Numbered from the stretch's first letter, positions 8,950 through 19,725 are shown. The stretch is 52,458 nucleotides of DNA from Pirellulales bacterium (GCA_036490175.1 DASXEJ010000268.1:1-52458); one strand, 5' to 3'. A program made the numbers and translations. The notes: generated from the letters alone by a model not told the origin.

Positions 8950-10683
8950 CTAGTACCCGGCTGCCTTACCCACAGCCTGCCGGGTGTCGGCCGCGCCCTC
9001 GAGCACTTCGCCGCGGACGTAAATCGTGTGCGCATCTCCCTGCTCGCGCGGTTTGGCCACAACGACATGCCCGAGCGCGCGAAGCTCGCGCACCAAGGGC
9101 TGATTGTTCGGCTCGTCCGCCAATTCGAACGTGACGCGCTCGGGCAGCCATTGGTGGTGCAGACGCGGGGCGTCGACCGCCGCCTGCACATCCATCTGGA
9201 AATCGAGTGCATTCAATAGCACGCAAAGTACGGTGTTGGGAATCGTGCGACCGCCGGGCGATCCGGTTACTAGCCGCAGCCGGCCTTCGCGCGCGACGAT
9301 CGTCGGCGATTGCGAGCTGAGCATCCGCTTCCCTGGCGCGATCACGTTGGCCGGCGTGCCGATCGCTCCACGGCGATCCGTGTGCCCCGGCCGCGCGTTG
9401 AAGTCGGTCATCTCGTTGTTCAAGAGAAAGCCCGCGCCACGGACGACGATTCTCGCGCCGAAGCTCTCCTGCAGCGTGTAGGTGTTGGCAACCGCCATCC
9501 GCTGCGCGTCGACGATCGAAAAATGGGTTGTACTCTCTCCCTCGACAGTGAGCGATAATTCGGGCGCTAGCGCGGCGCTCGGAGTAGCGTGATTCAGGTC
9601 GATACCGGCTGCCAGCTGGCGCGCGTAGTCCTTGCTCGTCAGCCTCGTCGGTATATTGACAAAGTCGGCATCCCCCAGATACCGCGCGCGATCGCAATAC
9701 GCCCGCCGCATGGCTTCGATCATCAGATGTACGGTGCGTGGCGCGAAACGGTCCTGCGATGGAAGATCGAAGTTTTCCAAGATATTGAGCATCTCGACCA
9801 GGCAAATGCCGCCGGAACTGGGCGGCGGCGGACCGAAAACGTCGAATCCGCGATAGGTGCCATGAATCGGCGTGCGGGCCTTGGCCTCGTAGGTGGCCAG
9901 GTCGGCGGCCGAGATCAAGCCGCCGCCGGCGCGCATCTCGGCCACGATCTGATCGGCCACGACGCCGCGATAAAACGCGTCGGCCCCTTCGGCGGCAATC
10001 AATCGCAACGTGGCAGCCAACTCGGCCTGCACCAATCGGTCGCCGGCTTGCCACGCTGTGCCATCGGGCTTGCTGAACACGTGGCGAAACTCGGTGCTGG
10101 TCGTCGGTTTGGCGGCGGTCTTTGTCAGTTCCTCGGCGATATTGCGATCAATGGCAAAGCCATCGGCGGCCAACGCAATGGCCGGTGCCACGAGGTCTCG
10201 CCATGGAAGCTTCCCCCAGCGGCGATGTGCCAACTCGAGCCCGCGCAGCGTGCCGGGCACGCCTACTGCCTTGTGCGTATAGGGGGCCCTATCAGCGACG
10301 AACATATCTGGCGTGGCGGCAGCCGGCGCCGTCTCGCGATAGTCGATGCAGACCGGTTGCTCCCCCGCACCGGGCCAAACCAGCATGAAGCCGCCGCCCC
10401 CAATATTGCCGGCCTCGGGGTAAGTGACCGCCAGTGCCAAGGCCACAGCCACTGACGCATCGACCGCATTGCCACCGCGTTCGAGTACGACCCGCCCCAC
10501 GTCACTCGCTTCCGGCGAGACCGAAACGACCATGCCGTTCCGGGCAACCACGGGTTGCGCCGGCTGGCCCGGATCGCGTGCGTGCGCGTAACACGCCAAG
10601 AACATTGAAAGCAAAATGGCGCATGTCAGGCACGCGCCCCGCCGTCGTGATCTGTGGGCCGTAACCATAAGAACGTGACGCAT
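8950..10683 (-). CDS. ggt: gamma-glutamyltransferase (glutathione hydrolase), exported
   Basis: A 577-aa Ntn hydrolase that removes the gamma-glutamyl group of glutathione and related peptides outside the cytoplasm. A basic, hydrophobic signal region (residues about 9-36) ends near the Ala-rich AHARDPG. The nucleophile Thr is the first Thr of the TTHFSIVD motif, where the precursor is expected to cleave itself into large and small subunits. Other family motifs are GGNAVDASVA, GNIGGGGFM, YRETAP, ANTYTLQESFG, LLNNEMTDF and GSPGGRTIPN. The start is placed at ATG 10683; an upstream in-frame start adds 22 poorly supported residues. It is divergent from the TPR membrane protein, about 120 nt apart. 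Confidence 0.94.
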   Translation of the reverse strand: MRHVLMVTAHRSRRRGACLTCAILLSMFLACYAHARDPGQPAQPVVARNGMVVSVSPEASDVGRVVLERGGNAVDASVAVALALAVTYPEAGNIGGGGFMLVWPGAGEQPVCIDYRETAPAAATPDMFVADRAPYTHKAVGVPGTLRGLELAHRRWGKLPWRDLVAPAIALAADGFAIDRNIAEELTKTAAKPTTSTEFRHVFSKPDGTAWQAGDRLVQAELAATLRLIAAEGADAFYRGVVADQIVAEMRAGGGLISAADLATYEAKARTPIHGTYRGFDVFGPPPPSSGGICLVEMLNILENFDLPSQDRFAPRTVHLMIEAMRRAYCDRARYLGDADFVNIPTRLTSKDYARQLAAGIDLNHATPSAALAPELSLTVEGESTTHFSIVDAQRMAVANTYTLQESFGARIVVRGAGFLLNNEMTDFNARPGHTDRRGAIGTPANVIAPGKRMLSSQSPTIVAREGRLRLVTGSPGGRTIPNTVLCVLLNALDFQMDVQAAVDAPRLHHQWLPERVTFELADEPNNQPLVRELRALGHVVVAKPREQGDAHTIYVRGEVLEGAADTRQAVGKAAGY

Positions 10684-10805
10684 GGGAGAGTCGCCTGAGC
10701 GCATGGTCTCAATGCCGGCGGATAGCATCGTTCGCCTTGCCGTAGCCATCGCGATCCACGATTCCCTAAAATGTGTTACCGCAAAGGACGCAGGTCGGTT
10801 ACCAA

Positions 10806-13028
10806 ATGGTATCGCTCAAAACGCCGCATCACCACGTAACGTACTCGCTGCTGGCGATCCCCCTGCTGATCGCCGTGGTGGCGCTCGTGTATGTGCCGGG
10901 CGTGAGGGCTCCCTTTATTTTCGACGATAAATTATCGATCATCGACAATGCCTCGATAGAACACATCTGGCCGCTTATCGGAGACGAGGACCGCCCCGGC
11001 CCCCTGGCCCCACCGCGGGATATTAGCACCGCCGGCCGCCCCTTGGTAAACCTGTCCTTCGCCGTCAACTACCACTTCGGCGGGCTCGATCCGACGGGGT
11101 ATCACTTCGCGAACATTGTAATCCACGCGCTATCGGCCATGTTGCTGTGGGCCATCCTGCGGCGAACGCTACGGCTGGAATTCTTTGCCGATCGATTCGC
11201 CGGCGCGGCCGAGCCACTGGCGCTGGGCGCGGCGGTGCTGTGGGCCGTCCACCCCCTGGTCACCGAAGCAGTCGAATATATCACCCAGCGCACCGAGCTA
11301 ATGCTGGGCTTTTTCTACTTGGCGACGTTATACGCCGCATTGCGGTTTTGGGAGTCGCCAAGTCGCGGCGAACGACGAGTATGGCTCGCCGTCGCAACCG
11401 TGGCCTGCCTGCTGGGCATGGCGTGCAAAGAGGTCATGGTCACTGCGCCGCTGGTGATATGGCTCTTCGAGCGCACTTTTATCGCGGGGTCGTTCCGACG
11501 CGCGCTCGAAGACTCTTGGCCGCTCTATTTTGGTTTGGGTGCGGGCTGGTGTTTGCTCGTCGCCTTGAACTTGCACGGGCCGAGAGCCGAGTCGGCCGGG
11601 TTCCATCTTGGTGTGTCGGCCTACGCCTGGTGGCTGACGCAGACCAGGGTGCTTTGCTACTATTTCCAGCTCATATTTTGGCCCTGGCCATTGGTGATTC
11701 ACTACGAGCTTCCCTACCTGGATTCGGTTCAGGCGGCGTGGCCGTGGGTGGTGATTGCCGGCGCATTCATCGTCGCAACGGCCGCCTTGGTGTGGCGTCG
11801 CACAGCGACGGGATTTGTCGGCGCCTGGGTGCTATTGATTCTCTCCCCGACGCTGGTAGTGCCGATCGTGACCGAAGTGGCCGCCGAGCGGCGCATGTAT
11901 TTGCCCTTGGCCGCGATCATGGCCTGGCTGCTAGCCTGTGTGTATCTGTTATTACAAAGAGCGCAAAAGTCGTTGTGGTCCGCGGAAGACGATGCCGCAT
12001 TTCGCTGGCAATGGGCCGCGGTTCTAGCCATCGTCGTCGTGCTCTGCGCCGTACCGCTGGGCTGGGTCAGCGCGCAGCGCGTCATGGTTTATAACGACGC
12101 CGTCGGATTATGGCAGGACGCCGCCCTCTATCAGCCCGACGATGCGCGTGTGCAAAATAATCTCGGCGTCGAGTTAGTGAATGCCGATCGGCCCGACGAG
12201 GCACTTCCGCACTACGAGCGTGCCTTGCAACTCAAGCCCGACTACGTCGAGGCCCAAAGCAACATCGGTGTGGCACTAGTCAAGCTCGATCGGCCGGAAC
12301 AAGCCACGATTGAATTCGAAAAGGCGCTGGCACTAGACCCACGATTTGCGGATGCGCACATCAATCTGGGCCACCTGCTCGCTCAAGAGGGACATCCGCA
12401 GGATGCCATCGCGCACTACCGGCAGGCCCTGGAGCGCAAGCCACGCGTGGCCGAGGTGCATGCCAATCTCGGGCATGCGCTGGCAGGGTTGGGTGAATCT
12501 CAACCGGCGATCAAGGCACTCGCCGAAGCCGTCCGGCTCGATCCAGATTTTGCCGAGGCGCATCTGAATCTTGGTGCCGAGTTGGCCAAGAGCGGTCAAC
12601 CGGATGAAGCCGCCAGGCATTACGCCGAGGCCCTCCGCGCCCGGCCCGATTTCGTCGAAGCGCATAATAACTGGGGCGTGCTGCAGAGCGGTCGCGGCGA
12701 GACCGAAGAGGCAATCAAACATTTCCAGCAAGCCCTGCAACTGCGCCCCGACTATGCCGAAGCACACAGCAACCTGGGCATCGCCCTGTTCGCCGCCGAT
12801 CGAACCGCCGCAGGGCTTGAACAGTTCGAAGCGGCCGCGCAGCTCAAGCCCGAACCGACGGCTTTTGCCAACCTGGCCACGGCCTATGCCCAGTTGGGCC
12901 GCTCGGAAGATGCCATCGCCAGCGCCCAAAAAGCCGCCAACATGGCCCGCGCCCAGGGACAATTTTCGCTGGCCGCGCAGATGGACGACTGGTTGCGAGA
13001 CTACCGCCGGCGTTTGTCGCCACGGTAG
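10806..13028 (+). CDS. polytopic membrane protein with C-terminal TPR array (TMTC / GT-C-like)
   Basis: A 740-aa protein of two halves. Residues 1 to about 430 carry roughly ten hydrophobic segments, and the first periplasmic loop holds PFIFDDK with two adjacent Asp residues (40-41), the acidic signature of GT-C glycosyltransferases and of eukaryotic TMTC O-mannosyltransferases. Residues about 445-730 form some eight tetratricopeptide repeats with the pattern A..NLG.....G....A...Y..AL...P. The architecture (GT-C membrane part plus TPR) matches TMTC-like proteins, suggesting a lipid-linked-sugar-dependent glycosyltransferase; this is inferred. The start is ATG 10806; a GTG at 10773 is possible. 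The nearby GDP-mannose gene is suggestive but not linked. Confidence 0.85.
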   Translation: MVSLKTPHHHVTYSLLAIPLLIAVVALVYVPGVRAPFIFDDKLSIIDNASIEHIWPLIGDEDRPGPLAPPRDISTAGRPLVNLSFAVNYHFGGLDPTGYHFANIVIHALSAMLLWAILRRTLRLEFFADRFAGAAEPLALGAAVLWAVHPLVTEAVEYITQRTELMLGFFYLATLYAALRFWESPSRGERRVWLAVATVACLLGMACKEVMVTAPLVIWLFERTFIAGSFRRALEDSWPLYFGLGAGWCLLVALNLHGPRAESAGFHLGVSAYAWWLTQTRVLCYYFQLIFWPWPLVIHYELPYLDSVQAAWPWVVIAGAFIVATAALVWRRTATGFVGAWVLLILSPTLVVPIVTEVAAERRMYLPLAAIMAWLLACVYLLLQRAQKSLWSAEDDAAFRWQWAAVLAIVVVLCAVPLGWVSAQRVMVYNDAVGLWQDAALYQPDDARVQNNLGVELVNADRPDEALPHYERALQLKPDYVEAQSNIGVALVKLDRPEQATIEFEKALALDPRFADAHINLGHLLAQEGHPQDAIAHYRQALERKPRVAEVHANLGHALAGLGESQPAIKALAEAVRLDPDFAEAHLNLGAELAKSGQPDEAARHYAEALRARPDFVEAHNNWGVLQSGRGETEEAIKHFQQALQLRPDYAEAHSNLGIALFAADRTAAGLEQFEAAAQLKPEPTAFANLATAYAQLGRSEDAIASAQKAANMARAQGQFSLAAQMDDWLRDYRRRLSPR

Positions 13029-13262
13029 ACATCGCTGGCGCGCGCATCGGTCAACATGCGCGAACGCCTTGGAGCGCATCTGTCGGCCCGCGTGTCGTTG
13101 ATACGAAGACGCCGCGCGTTGCCATGGGCCTTGTGGCCCGCCTAATTGCGCGATCCGGCACCGCCGTTATTCTGCGATGCTCCGCTTTTGCAAACTATAT
13201 TTTCGTTACGGCATCCGCTCGATCGGGTTCTCGCATTTTCCACCGGGGTAGAGAGAAAAAAG

Positions 13263-13865
13263 ATGGCTCATCTCGCAGAAATTAACGACATCGAAAACCC
13301 GTTTCGCTCTGGTGCCGCTTCGTTGCCGGTCGAGTCGTTACCTGTCGAGGCGCCGGTGGCCCTTCCCGCGTCCGTCATCGAAGAGTTGCGGGCCTTCGTC
13401 GGCCCCAGCGCTGACTACTACCTGAAGGCATGGGACGGGCGTCTGCGCAATGCTGCGTCCGAAATCCGCATCAACTGGGCCGCATTTTTGTTTCCCACCT
13501 TCTGGTTCTCTTATCGCAAGCTGTATCGCCAGGCTGTGCTCGTGTATATGGCCAACCTGGCCATTTCATCGATCGCGATCGTAGTGTTTATGGGCATCCT
13601 GGGAACGCAACGAACTCCGCTGGCGATCGGTCGGCTGGCGATTGGCTTCATTTGTGGTCGATACGCCAACGCGTGGTACCTGTCCCGGGCTTTACGCGCG
13701 ATCTCGAAAGCCCAGGATCAAGGCCACGATCATGACGAGCGAATGTTGGTACTTGCGCGCCGGGGCGGCACGAACATTCTGGCGGTATTCGGCATGTTTC
13801 TGCCGTTCCTCGCGTGGCTCTTCGTCGTTTGCATCGCGGTGGTCGTGATCACGGTCGGACGCTGA
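13263..13865 (+). CDS. DUF2628-like inner-membrane protein
   Basis: A 200-aa protein with a soluble N-terminal part (about residues 1-70) and then hydrophobic stretches around 75-90, 95-125, 130-150 and 175-200. The sequence WAAFLFPTFWFSYRKLYRQA resembles the DUF2628 signature (aromatic-rich segment before the membrane helices). Its function is unknown. The start is ATG 13263, directly after an AGAGAGAAAAAAG purine-rich stretch that serves as ribosome binding site; the longer frame from 13146 reads through a region without coding character. It is convergent with the LssY_C gene. Confidence 0.75.
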   Translation: MAHLAEINDIENPFRSGAASLPVESLPVEAPVALPASVIEELRAFVGPSADYYLKAWDGRLRNAASEIRINWAAFLFPTFWFSYRKLYRQAVLVYMANLAISSIAIVVFMGILGTQRTPLAIGRLAIGFICGRYANAWYLSRALRAISKAQDQGHDHDERMLVLARRGGTNILAVFGMFLPFLAWLFVVCIAVVVITVGR

Positions 13866-13878
13866 GATAAAACGGTCC

Positions 13879-14727
13879 TCATTTCAACCAGCCGCGTAGC
13901 CAGGTCCAGAAACGATTCTTGGCTGCCACGGCTGGCGGATTGGGCTCGACCACCGGCGCCGCGTTTGTGATCTCATTGCTCGGGCTAATGACGCCGATCG
14001 TGACTTCGCCATCAGTGTAATAGCGGTCTCCCCCGCCGTTGCGCCCGTTAAGGGTGGGTCCCACTCCGGTGACCTGGAACGTACGCTGCAACTCGTGGGC
14101 GTTGGCGAGACTTTCGAGTACATGATCGCGCTCGGCGTCGACGTCCGGATCGATGTGGTGCGTGACCTGACCCGTGCGATGGCTGATTCCCACGCTCCGA
14201 TCGAACGTGCCGGCCCCCAGCCAAATCGGCCGCCCGTCGTCGCTCGTCTGGTCACTTAGCCAGAACCGCACATGATGGCGTTCCTTGGCACTTTTGCCCA
14301 CCAACTGCTCGAAAGCCAAATCCTGCTTGCGGCCCCACACGTACAGGCTGCTGACCGGGGCATCCTCGTATTTTCGATCCAGCACCACGCTCTCGGCGAT
14401 ATGCATGCTCGAGCGCATCGTGATCGCGTCGGCCGGATGCCAGCCGGCAGCGATCACGGCTCGTACCACTTCCTCTTTTGTTCCGACCAAACCGACGTTC
14501 AGCGGATCGCCCGGAATGCCGGTGTGCGTGTGCGTGATCTTGGGAGCATCTGCCAGGTTGGGCTGATGCTCGTAATGCTGCCACGCCAGCGGCACCAGCA
14601 AATACGCGATCAGCAAGTACAACCCCAGGACCAACGAGAACCGCACCGCATAGCGCCGCATCCGCCGCGGCGCCGGCTTCACGGCGTCGCTAGCGGTTGG
14701 TGTCACGGTTGAATTGGTTAGGTCCAT
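13879..14727 (-). CDS. LssY C-terminal domain membrane-anchored protein
   Basis: A 282-aa protein with one transmembrane helix (YAVRFSLVLGLYLLIAYLLV, about residues 26-45) and a C-terminal extracytoplasmic domain resembling LssY_C: GDPLNVGLVGTKEEVVRAVIAAGW near 73, SSLYVWGRKQDLAFEQ near 127, HHVRFWL near 150, and WLGAGTFDRSVG near 170. LssY_C domains are found fused to or beside type I secretion or phosphatase-like membrane genes; their role is not established. ATG start. It is divergent from sucC across a 332-nt gap. Confidence 0.8.
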   Translation of the reverse strand: MDLTNSTVTPTASDAVKPAPRRMRRYAVRFSLVLGLYLLIAYLLVPLAWQHYEHQPNLADAPKITHTHTGIPGDPLNVGLVGTKEEVVRAVIAAGWHPADAITMRSSMHIAESVVLDRKYEDAPVSSLYVWGRKQDLAFEQLVGKSAKERHHVRFWLSDQTSDDGRPIWLGAGTFDRSVGISHRTGQVTHHIDPDVDAERDHVLESLANAHELQRTFQVTGVGPTLNGRNGGGDRYYTDGEVTIGVISPSNEITNAAPVVEPNPPAVAAKNRFWTWLRGWLK

Positions 14728-15059
14728 CGTGCCGTTTTACCGCCGCTCTACCGGGGAAGAATCGCGCTTGCCAATTGGCCAAGTATAGCACCGCAGAAGG
14801 CATCACTGGCTGACGAGGACTACCCCTCTAGTTCCAGACGTCCCGCGGCAGATAGCGTCAATTAAGAATGAATGAATCGCAAGCAAAAACGCGACTTGCG
14901 CGCTGCATGCCAGGATCTTGGTTTTGCCGCGCGCAGTTGATTCGGGGCGCCGCGCGCTCCTTGACCATCGGCGCAGGCCGCACCTATAATCCGCGGTTTG
15001 CATGCCTCGCACGCCCCACGTTCCGGCCGGCGTTTCCTCCCTCAGCGATAGAGCGAGCG
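14728..15059. other. intergenic region upstream of sucC
   Basis: A 332-base divergent spacer between the LssY_C gene and sucC. It carries the sucC promoter near its right end (described separately). An open frame runs through it into sucC but shows no homology, so it is treated as non-coding. No other structure was seen. Confidence 0.6.
14961..14990 (+). promoter_or_regulatory. sigma70-like promoter of sucCD
   Basis: TTGACC is followed after 18 bases by a perfect TATAAT, ending 70 bases before the sucC ATG. This is the closest match to a housekeeping consensus noticed in the window and would drive the sucC-sucD operon. Confidence 0.7.
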
Positions 15060-16247
15060 ATGAAGATTCACGAGTTTCAAGCGAAAGAGATTCTCCGCAA
15101 GGCCGGCGTCGCCGTGCCCCGCGGCATCGTGGCGAAAACCGCAGCCGAAGCCGCCGAAGCGTTTCGCACGCTGGGCGGGTCACTGGCCGTGGTCAAGGCC
15201 CAAATCCATGCCGGCGGACGTGGCAAGGGAACGATCAAAGACAATGCCAAGCAGCACGGTGTCGAACTGGTGCGCAGCGCCGACGATGCGGCCCGCGTGG
15301 CGGGCAACCTGATTGGCCACGCGCTGGAGACGATCCAAACCGGCCCGGCCGGCCAGACCGTCCGCCAGGTATTGGTCGAAGAAGGCTGCGACATCGCCCG
15401 CGAGTTGTACTTGGGTATCGTCGTTGATCGCGCGGCGGCGGGTCCGGTGCTGATGGTCTCGCAAGAAGGGGGCATGAACATCGAAGACGTCGCGGCCAAG
15501 ACGCCCGAGCTGATCTATCACGAACGCTTCAGCCCCACGGCCGGTCTGGAAAGCTACCAGGCCCGCAAGCTGGCGGCCAAGCTAGGGCTGAAGGGAGCCA
15601 GCGTCGCCTCGGCAGAGAAGTTCATGAAGGGGCTTTGCCGCGTATTCGTGCAGAGTGATTGCAGCCTGGCCGAGATCAATCCACTGGTTGTCACCAGCGC
15701 CGGCGACCTATTGGCGCTCGACGCCAAGATGACCTTCGACGATAACGCCATGTTCCGCCATAAGGATCTGGCCGAATACCGCGACATGTCCGAGGAAGAG
15801 CCGGCCGAAGTTCGCGCCGCCACCGCGGGACTCAGCTATGTCAAGCTCGAAGGCAATATCGGCTGCCTCGTCAATGGCGCCGGGTTGGCCATGAGCACCA
15901 TGGATCTGATCAAGCTGCACGGCGGTTCGCCGGCCAATTTTCTCGATGTCGGCGGTGGGGCGAATGTCGATCAAGTGACCGAGGCCTTCCGCATCCTGCT
16001 TTCGGACAAGAACGTCAAGGCCGTGCTCGTGAACATCTTCGGCGGGATCATGCGTTGCACCACCATCGCCAACGCCGTCGTGGCCGCCTACAAGACCGTG
16101 GGATTCAACGTGCCGCTCGTCGTGCGCCTGGAAGGGACCGAAGTCGACGAAGGGCGCAAAATCCTCGCCACCAGCGGCGCAAGCATCATCAGCGCCGAGG
16201 GCCTGACCGACGCTGCCAAAAAGGTCGTGGCGGCCGCTGTTGCCTAA
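15060..16247 (+). CDS. sucC: succinyl-CoA ligase (ADP-forming) subunit beta
   Basis: A 395-aa ATP-grasp subunit of the TCA-cycle enzyme that interconverts succinyl-CoA and succinate with substrate-level phosphorylation. It begins with the typical [20 protein letters not shown]. The ATP-grasp part follows ([12 protein letters not shown] near residue 45, [14 protein letters not shown] near 105), then EINPLVV near 198, [17 protein letters not shown] near 263 and the C-terminal flavodoxin-like [10 protein letters not shown] near 325. Length matches the family. The longer open frame from 14868 is rejected because the canonical N-terminus starts here. The partner alpha subunit follows 74 nt downstream, and a promoter lies 70 nt upstream. 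Confidence 0.97.
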   Translation: MKIHEFQAKEILRKAGVAVPRGIVAKTAAEAAEAFRTLGGSLAVVKAQIHAGGRGKGTIKDNAKQHGVELVRSADDAARVAGNLIGHALETIQTGPAGQTVRQVLVEEGCDIARELYLGIVVDRAAAGPVLMVSQEGGMNIEDVAAKTPELIYHERFSPTAGLESYQARKLAAKLGLKGASVASAEKFMKGLCRVFVQSDCSLAEINPLVVTSAGDLLALDAKMTFDDNAMFRHKDLAEYRDMSEEEPAEVRAATAGLSYVKLEGNIGCLVNGAGLAMSTMDLIKLHGGSPANFLDVGGGANVDQVTEAFRILLSDKNVKAVLVNIFGGIMRCTTIANAVVAAYKTVGFNVPLVVRLEGTEVDEGRKILATSGASIISAEGLTDAAKKVVAAAVA

Positions 16248-16321
16248 TCAAATCGGCGTCGTCCGTCTCCCGCTCCAAAATGCCAACAGAAATTCTGCCC
16301 GCACTGTAATACGAGTCGAAC

Positions 16322-17203
16322 ATGAGTATTCTGATCAATAAGAACACCCGCGTCCTTTGTCAGGGTATCACGGGTAAAGTCGGGCAATTTCACACCAAGG
16401 GATGCCTCGACTACGGGACCAAGATGGTGGGGGGCGTCACGCCGGGCAAAGGGGGCGAGTCGATACTGGGTCTCCCGGTGTTCGACACTGTAGTCGAAGC
16501 GGTGCAGCAAACCGGCGCCGATGCCACGATGATCTTCGTCCCCCCCGCCTTCACCGCCGATGCCATCCTGGAAGCGATCGACGCGGGCATCAAAACCGTG
16601 ATCGCGATTACCGAGGGCGTACCAGTGATCGACATGGTGCGTGTCTACGATGTCGCGCGGCACAGCAAGTCGGAGCTCGTCGGTCCGAACTGCCCCGGTG
16701 TGATCACGCCCGAAGAGTGCAAGATCGGCATTATGCCGGGTCACATTCATCGCAAAGGGCCTGTCGGCTTGATGAGCCGATCGGGCACGCTGACCTACGA
16801 AGCCGCCTGGCAATTGACAGGTCTCGGACTGGGCCAATCGACGTGCGTTGGACTGGGTGGCGATCCGATCGTGGGCACATCGTTCATCGACGTGCTGCGG
16901 CTGTTCGAGGCCGATCCTGCCACCGAAGCGATCCTGATGATGGGCGAAATCGGCGGCACGGCCGAGGAAGAGGCCGCGGCTTTCGTTCGCGAGCACGTCA
17001 CCAAGCCCGTGGCCGCGTTCATCGCCGGCCGTGCCGCGCCTCCTGGAAAGCGGATGGGACACGCCGGGGCGATCATCTCGGGTGGCAAGGGAACGGCCAC
17101 TGAAAAGATCGCCGCGCTGGAAGCCGCCGGCATCGAAGTGGCGCAAAGCCCGGCCGACATGGGCACTGCCATGCAACGCGCCATCGCCCGCAAGAAGCGC
17201 TAG
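16322..17203 (+). CDS. sucD: succinyl-CoA ligase subunit alpha
   Basis: A 293-aa CoA-binding subunit that works with Suc[25 protein letters not shown] carries the CoA-binding GxTGxxG motif. [20 protein letters not shown] is the central family signature near residue 125. The phosphorylated active-site His lies in GHAGAII near 245, followed by [17 protein letters not shown] start. It is co-directional with and adjacent to sucC, so the two form a standard operon. Confidence 0.97.
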   Translation: MSILINKNTRVLCQGITGKVGQFHTKGCLDYGTKMVGGVTPGKGGESILGLPVFDTVVEAVQQTGADATMIFVPPAFTADAILEAIDAGIKTVIAITEGVPVIDMVRVYDVARHSKSELVGPNCPGVITPEECKIGIMPGHIHRKGPVGLMSRSGTLTYEAAWQLTGLGLGQSTCVGLGGDPIVGTSFIDVLRLFEADPATEAILMMGEIGGTAEEEAAAFVREHVTKPVAAFIAGRAAPPGKRMGHAGAIISGGKGTATEKIAALEAAGIEVAQSPADMGTAMQRAIARKKR

Positions 17204-17408
17204 ACGGCACGCTGCTCCTGTTCTGTCCCCCGCATGTGTGCGTCCGCGCCCTCGATTCGTACACAGCACTCGCGTGCGGCGATGCCAGTACGTGCGCGCG
17301 ATTTCGATCACCCGCGCCACAGCGGCACTCGTCCGCAGAGTCAGAATAGGTAGAATAACAAGTTCGCCATGCGTGCATCCGCTTGTTGTTCACGGAAGGA
17401 ACCCCCGC

Positions 17409-19484
17409 GTGGAATTCCGCCTGCAGAGCCCCTTTCAACCGGCCGGTGATCAGCCGCAAGCCATTGCCACGCTGACCGAGGGCTTGCGCGCGCAACGCAA
17501 GCAGCAAGTGCTGATGGGAGTGACCGGCTCGGGCAAGACGTTCACCATGGCGAACGTTATCCAGAACATCCAAAAGCCAACGTTGGTGCTATCGCATAAC
17601 AAGACCTTGGCCGCACAGCTGTACGGCGAGTTCAAAGATTTCTTCCCTTATAACGCCGTCCATTATTTCGTCAGCTATTACGATTATTATCAGCCCGAGG
17701 CCTACATCCCGCAGCGCGATATTTACATCGAGAAAGACGCCTCGATCAATCAAGAGATCGACCGGCTGCGGTTGGCCTCGACCAGCGCGCTGGTCAGCCG
17801 GCGCGATGTGATCATCGTGGCCAGCATCTCGTGCATCTATGGCTTGGGATCGCCCGAGGATTATCGGGCCATGGTCATCGGCATGCGGCGCGGTCAAGAG
17901 ACCGACCGCGACGAGCTATTGCGCAAGCTGGTCGACGTGCAATACGAGCGCAACGACGTGGAGTTCGCTCGGGCTAAATTCCGCGTTCGCGGTGATTGCG
18001 TCGAGCTGTGGCCGTCTTACGAAGAGTACGCTCTTCGCATCGAGTTCTGGGGGGACGAGATCGAGAAGCTCTCGATCATCAATCCCACCAGCGGCGAAGT
18101 CATATCGGTCGAGGAAGAACTATACGTCTATCCGGCCAAGCACTTCGTCCTGCCCGAAGAGCGAATCGAGTCGGCCGTGCAGGCTATACGGGAAGAACTC
18201 GATCAGCGTCTGACCCAGCTGCGCGATAATGGCAAGCTGCTCGAGGCACAGCGTTTAAATGCCCGGACGCGGTTCGATATCGAAATGCTGCTGGAGGTGG
18301 GCTACTGTCCGGGCATCGAGAACTACAGCCGGCCGCTGTCGGGCCGTCCGGCCGGCTCAACCCCTGATACGTTGTTCAACTATTTTCCCGACGACTTCAT
18401 GATGTTCATCGACGAGTCGCATGCCACGGTGCCGCAGATTCGTGGCATGTTCGCCGGCGATTTCAGCCGTAAATCGACATTAGTCGAGCATGGTTTCCGG
18501 CTTCCCAGCGCACTCGATAATCGTCCGCTACGATTCGATGAATGGGAGAAGAGAGTCCGCGAGGTCATCTATGTCTCGGCCACGCCTGGTCCGTACGAAT
18601 TGGGGCAGACCGGTGGCGAAGTCGTCGAACAGGTGATTCGGCCGACCGGCCTGTTGGACCCGGTGATCGAAGTCAGCCCTGCCCGCGGCCAGGTGCCGCA
18701 TTTGCTGGGGCAAATACGCGAGCGAGCGGCCGTGGGCGAGCGCGTGCTGGTCACCACGCTCACCAAGCGACTGGCCGAGGACCTGTCGTACTATCTCACC
18801 GAGCAAGGCGTGAAGTGCAAGTGGCTGCACAGCGAGCTGGATGCCTTCGAGCGAGTCGAACATCTGCGCGAGCTGCGTGAAGGGCGCTTCGAGGCACTGG
18901 TGGGCGTGAACCTGCTGCGCGAAGGGCTCGATCTGCCCGAGGTCTCGATGGTAGCGATTCTCGACGCCGACAAGGAGGGTTTTCTGCGCAGCGAAACCTC
19001 GCTAATGCAGACCATCGGCCGCGCGGCCCGCAATGTAAATGCCAAGGTGATGCTGTATGCCGATCGCGTGACCGTATCAATGCAGAACGCGATCGATGAG
19101 ACCATGCGTCGCCGCGCCTTGCAGCAGGCGTACAACGTCGAGCACGGCATCACGCCCGAGACGGTTCGCAAAACGATCAAGTCCGGCATCGAATCGCAGG
19201 CAGCCGCCCATGCCGAGGCCAACCGGGCCGTCGGGCGTAGCGATGAGGCCGAATACATTACCGAGGAATACATTCAGGAGTTGGAAGGCGAAATGCTGGC
19301 AGCGGCCGAATCGCTGGAATTCGAACGTGCCGCATCACTCCGCGATCGGATCAGCCAGTTACGCGACTCGATCGGCCGCAAGCGGAACGAAGTCGAGGTT
19401 CACGCCACGCGGGAAAAACGAGGCAAACGACGCGGACGCAGCTCCGGGACCGGCGGTCGCGTGCCGCGGCCCAAGCGAGGCTAA
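17409..19484 (+). CDS. uvrB: UvrABC excinuclease subunit B
   Basis: A 691-aa DNA helicase-like protein of nucleotide excision repair: it is loaded by UvrA, verifies the lesion with its beta-hairpin and recruits UvrC. Visible are Walker A GVTGSGKT near residue 38, the damage-probing hairpin region around [18 protein letters not shown] near 90, the Walker B DESH near 335, ATPGPYE and helicase motifs V-VI ([17 protein letters not shown]) near 500-540, and a C-terminal UVR motif (about 620-655) for UvrC contact. The start is GTG 17409 with AAGGAA 8 nt upstream and the canonical [16 protein letters not shown]-terminus; the longer frame from 17031 overlaps sucD and is rejected. The C-terminus ends in a basic Lys/Arg/Gly tail. 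Confidence 0.97.
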   Translation: MEFRLQSPFQPAGDQPQAIATLTEGLRAQRKQQVLMGVTGSGKTFTMANVIQNIQKPTLVLSHNKTLAAQLYGEFKDFFPYNAVHYFVSYYDYYQPEAYIPQRDIYIEKDASINQEIDRLRLASTSALVSRRDVIIVASISCIYGLGSPEDYRAMVIGMRRGQETDRDELLRKLVDVQYERNDVEFARAKFRVRGDCVELWPSYEEYALRIEFWGDEIEKLSIINPTSGEVISVEEELYVYPAKHFVLPEERIESAVQAIREELDQRLTQLRDNGKLLEAQRLNARTRFDIEMLLEVGYCPGIENYSRPLSGRPAGSTPDTLFNYFPDDFMMFIDESHATVPQIRGMFAGDFSRKSTLVEHGFRLPSALDNRPLRFDEWEKRVREVIYVSATPGPYELGQTGGEVVEQVIRPTGLLDPVIEVSPARGQVPHLLGQIRERAAVGERVLVTTLTKRLAEDLSYYLTEQGVKCKWLHSELDAFERVEHLRELREGRFEALVGVNLLREGLDLPEVSMVAILDADKEGFLRSETSLMQTIGRAARNVNAKVMLYADRVTVSMQNAIDETMRRRALQQAYNVEHGITPETVRKTIKSGIESQAAAHAEANRAVGRSDEAEYITEEYIQELEGEMLAAAESLEFERAASLRDRISQLRDSIGRKRNEVEVHATREKRGKRRGRSSGTGGRVPRPKRG

Positions 19485-19573
19485 CCCGGCAAGCCCCCCC
19501 GATCATGTTATCTCGGCCCGCCCGCGGAATTTCCTCGTCGCCACAAAACTAAAACCTACCTTTGCGATTCTCT

Positions 19574-19601
19574 TTGACAGCGGACGAATATGACATAGTG
19601 T
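19574..19601 (+). promoter_or_regulatory. possible promoter of the Flp pilin gene
   Basis: A perfect TTGACA is followed after 16 bases by TAGTGT, about 125 bases upstream of the pilin start. The -10 is poor (TAGTGT versus TATAAT) and the spacing short, so this is tentative. Confidence 0.35.
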
Positions 19602-19725
19602 TTCCACTAGAGGCACGAGCTCGGCCTGCTTTTTGCGAATAGTTTTTGGCGACCGTCGCTGCGTCATTTCCAGTCGGATGTTCATCCGGCCAGGGGCGGT
19701 CCCCTAGATCGTGGAGGCTACAGCC

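Noticed and set aside
9589-10455. 288-aa rightward frame opposite ggt
   Set aside because: Antisense shadow; the ggt motifs on the other strand are unambiguous.
14868-15059. 64-residue N-terminal extension of SucC
   Set aside because: The sucC promoter lies within it, and SucC homology begins at 15060.
16244-17320. 358-aa leftward frame opposite sucD
   Set aside because: Antisense shadow of sucD; no family motif; Arg/His-rich.
17031-17408. 126-residue N-terminal extension of UvrB
   Set aside because: Overlaps sucD and precedes the canonical UvrB N-terminus; the GTG at 17409 with AAGGAA is a better start.
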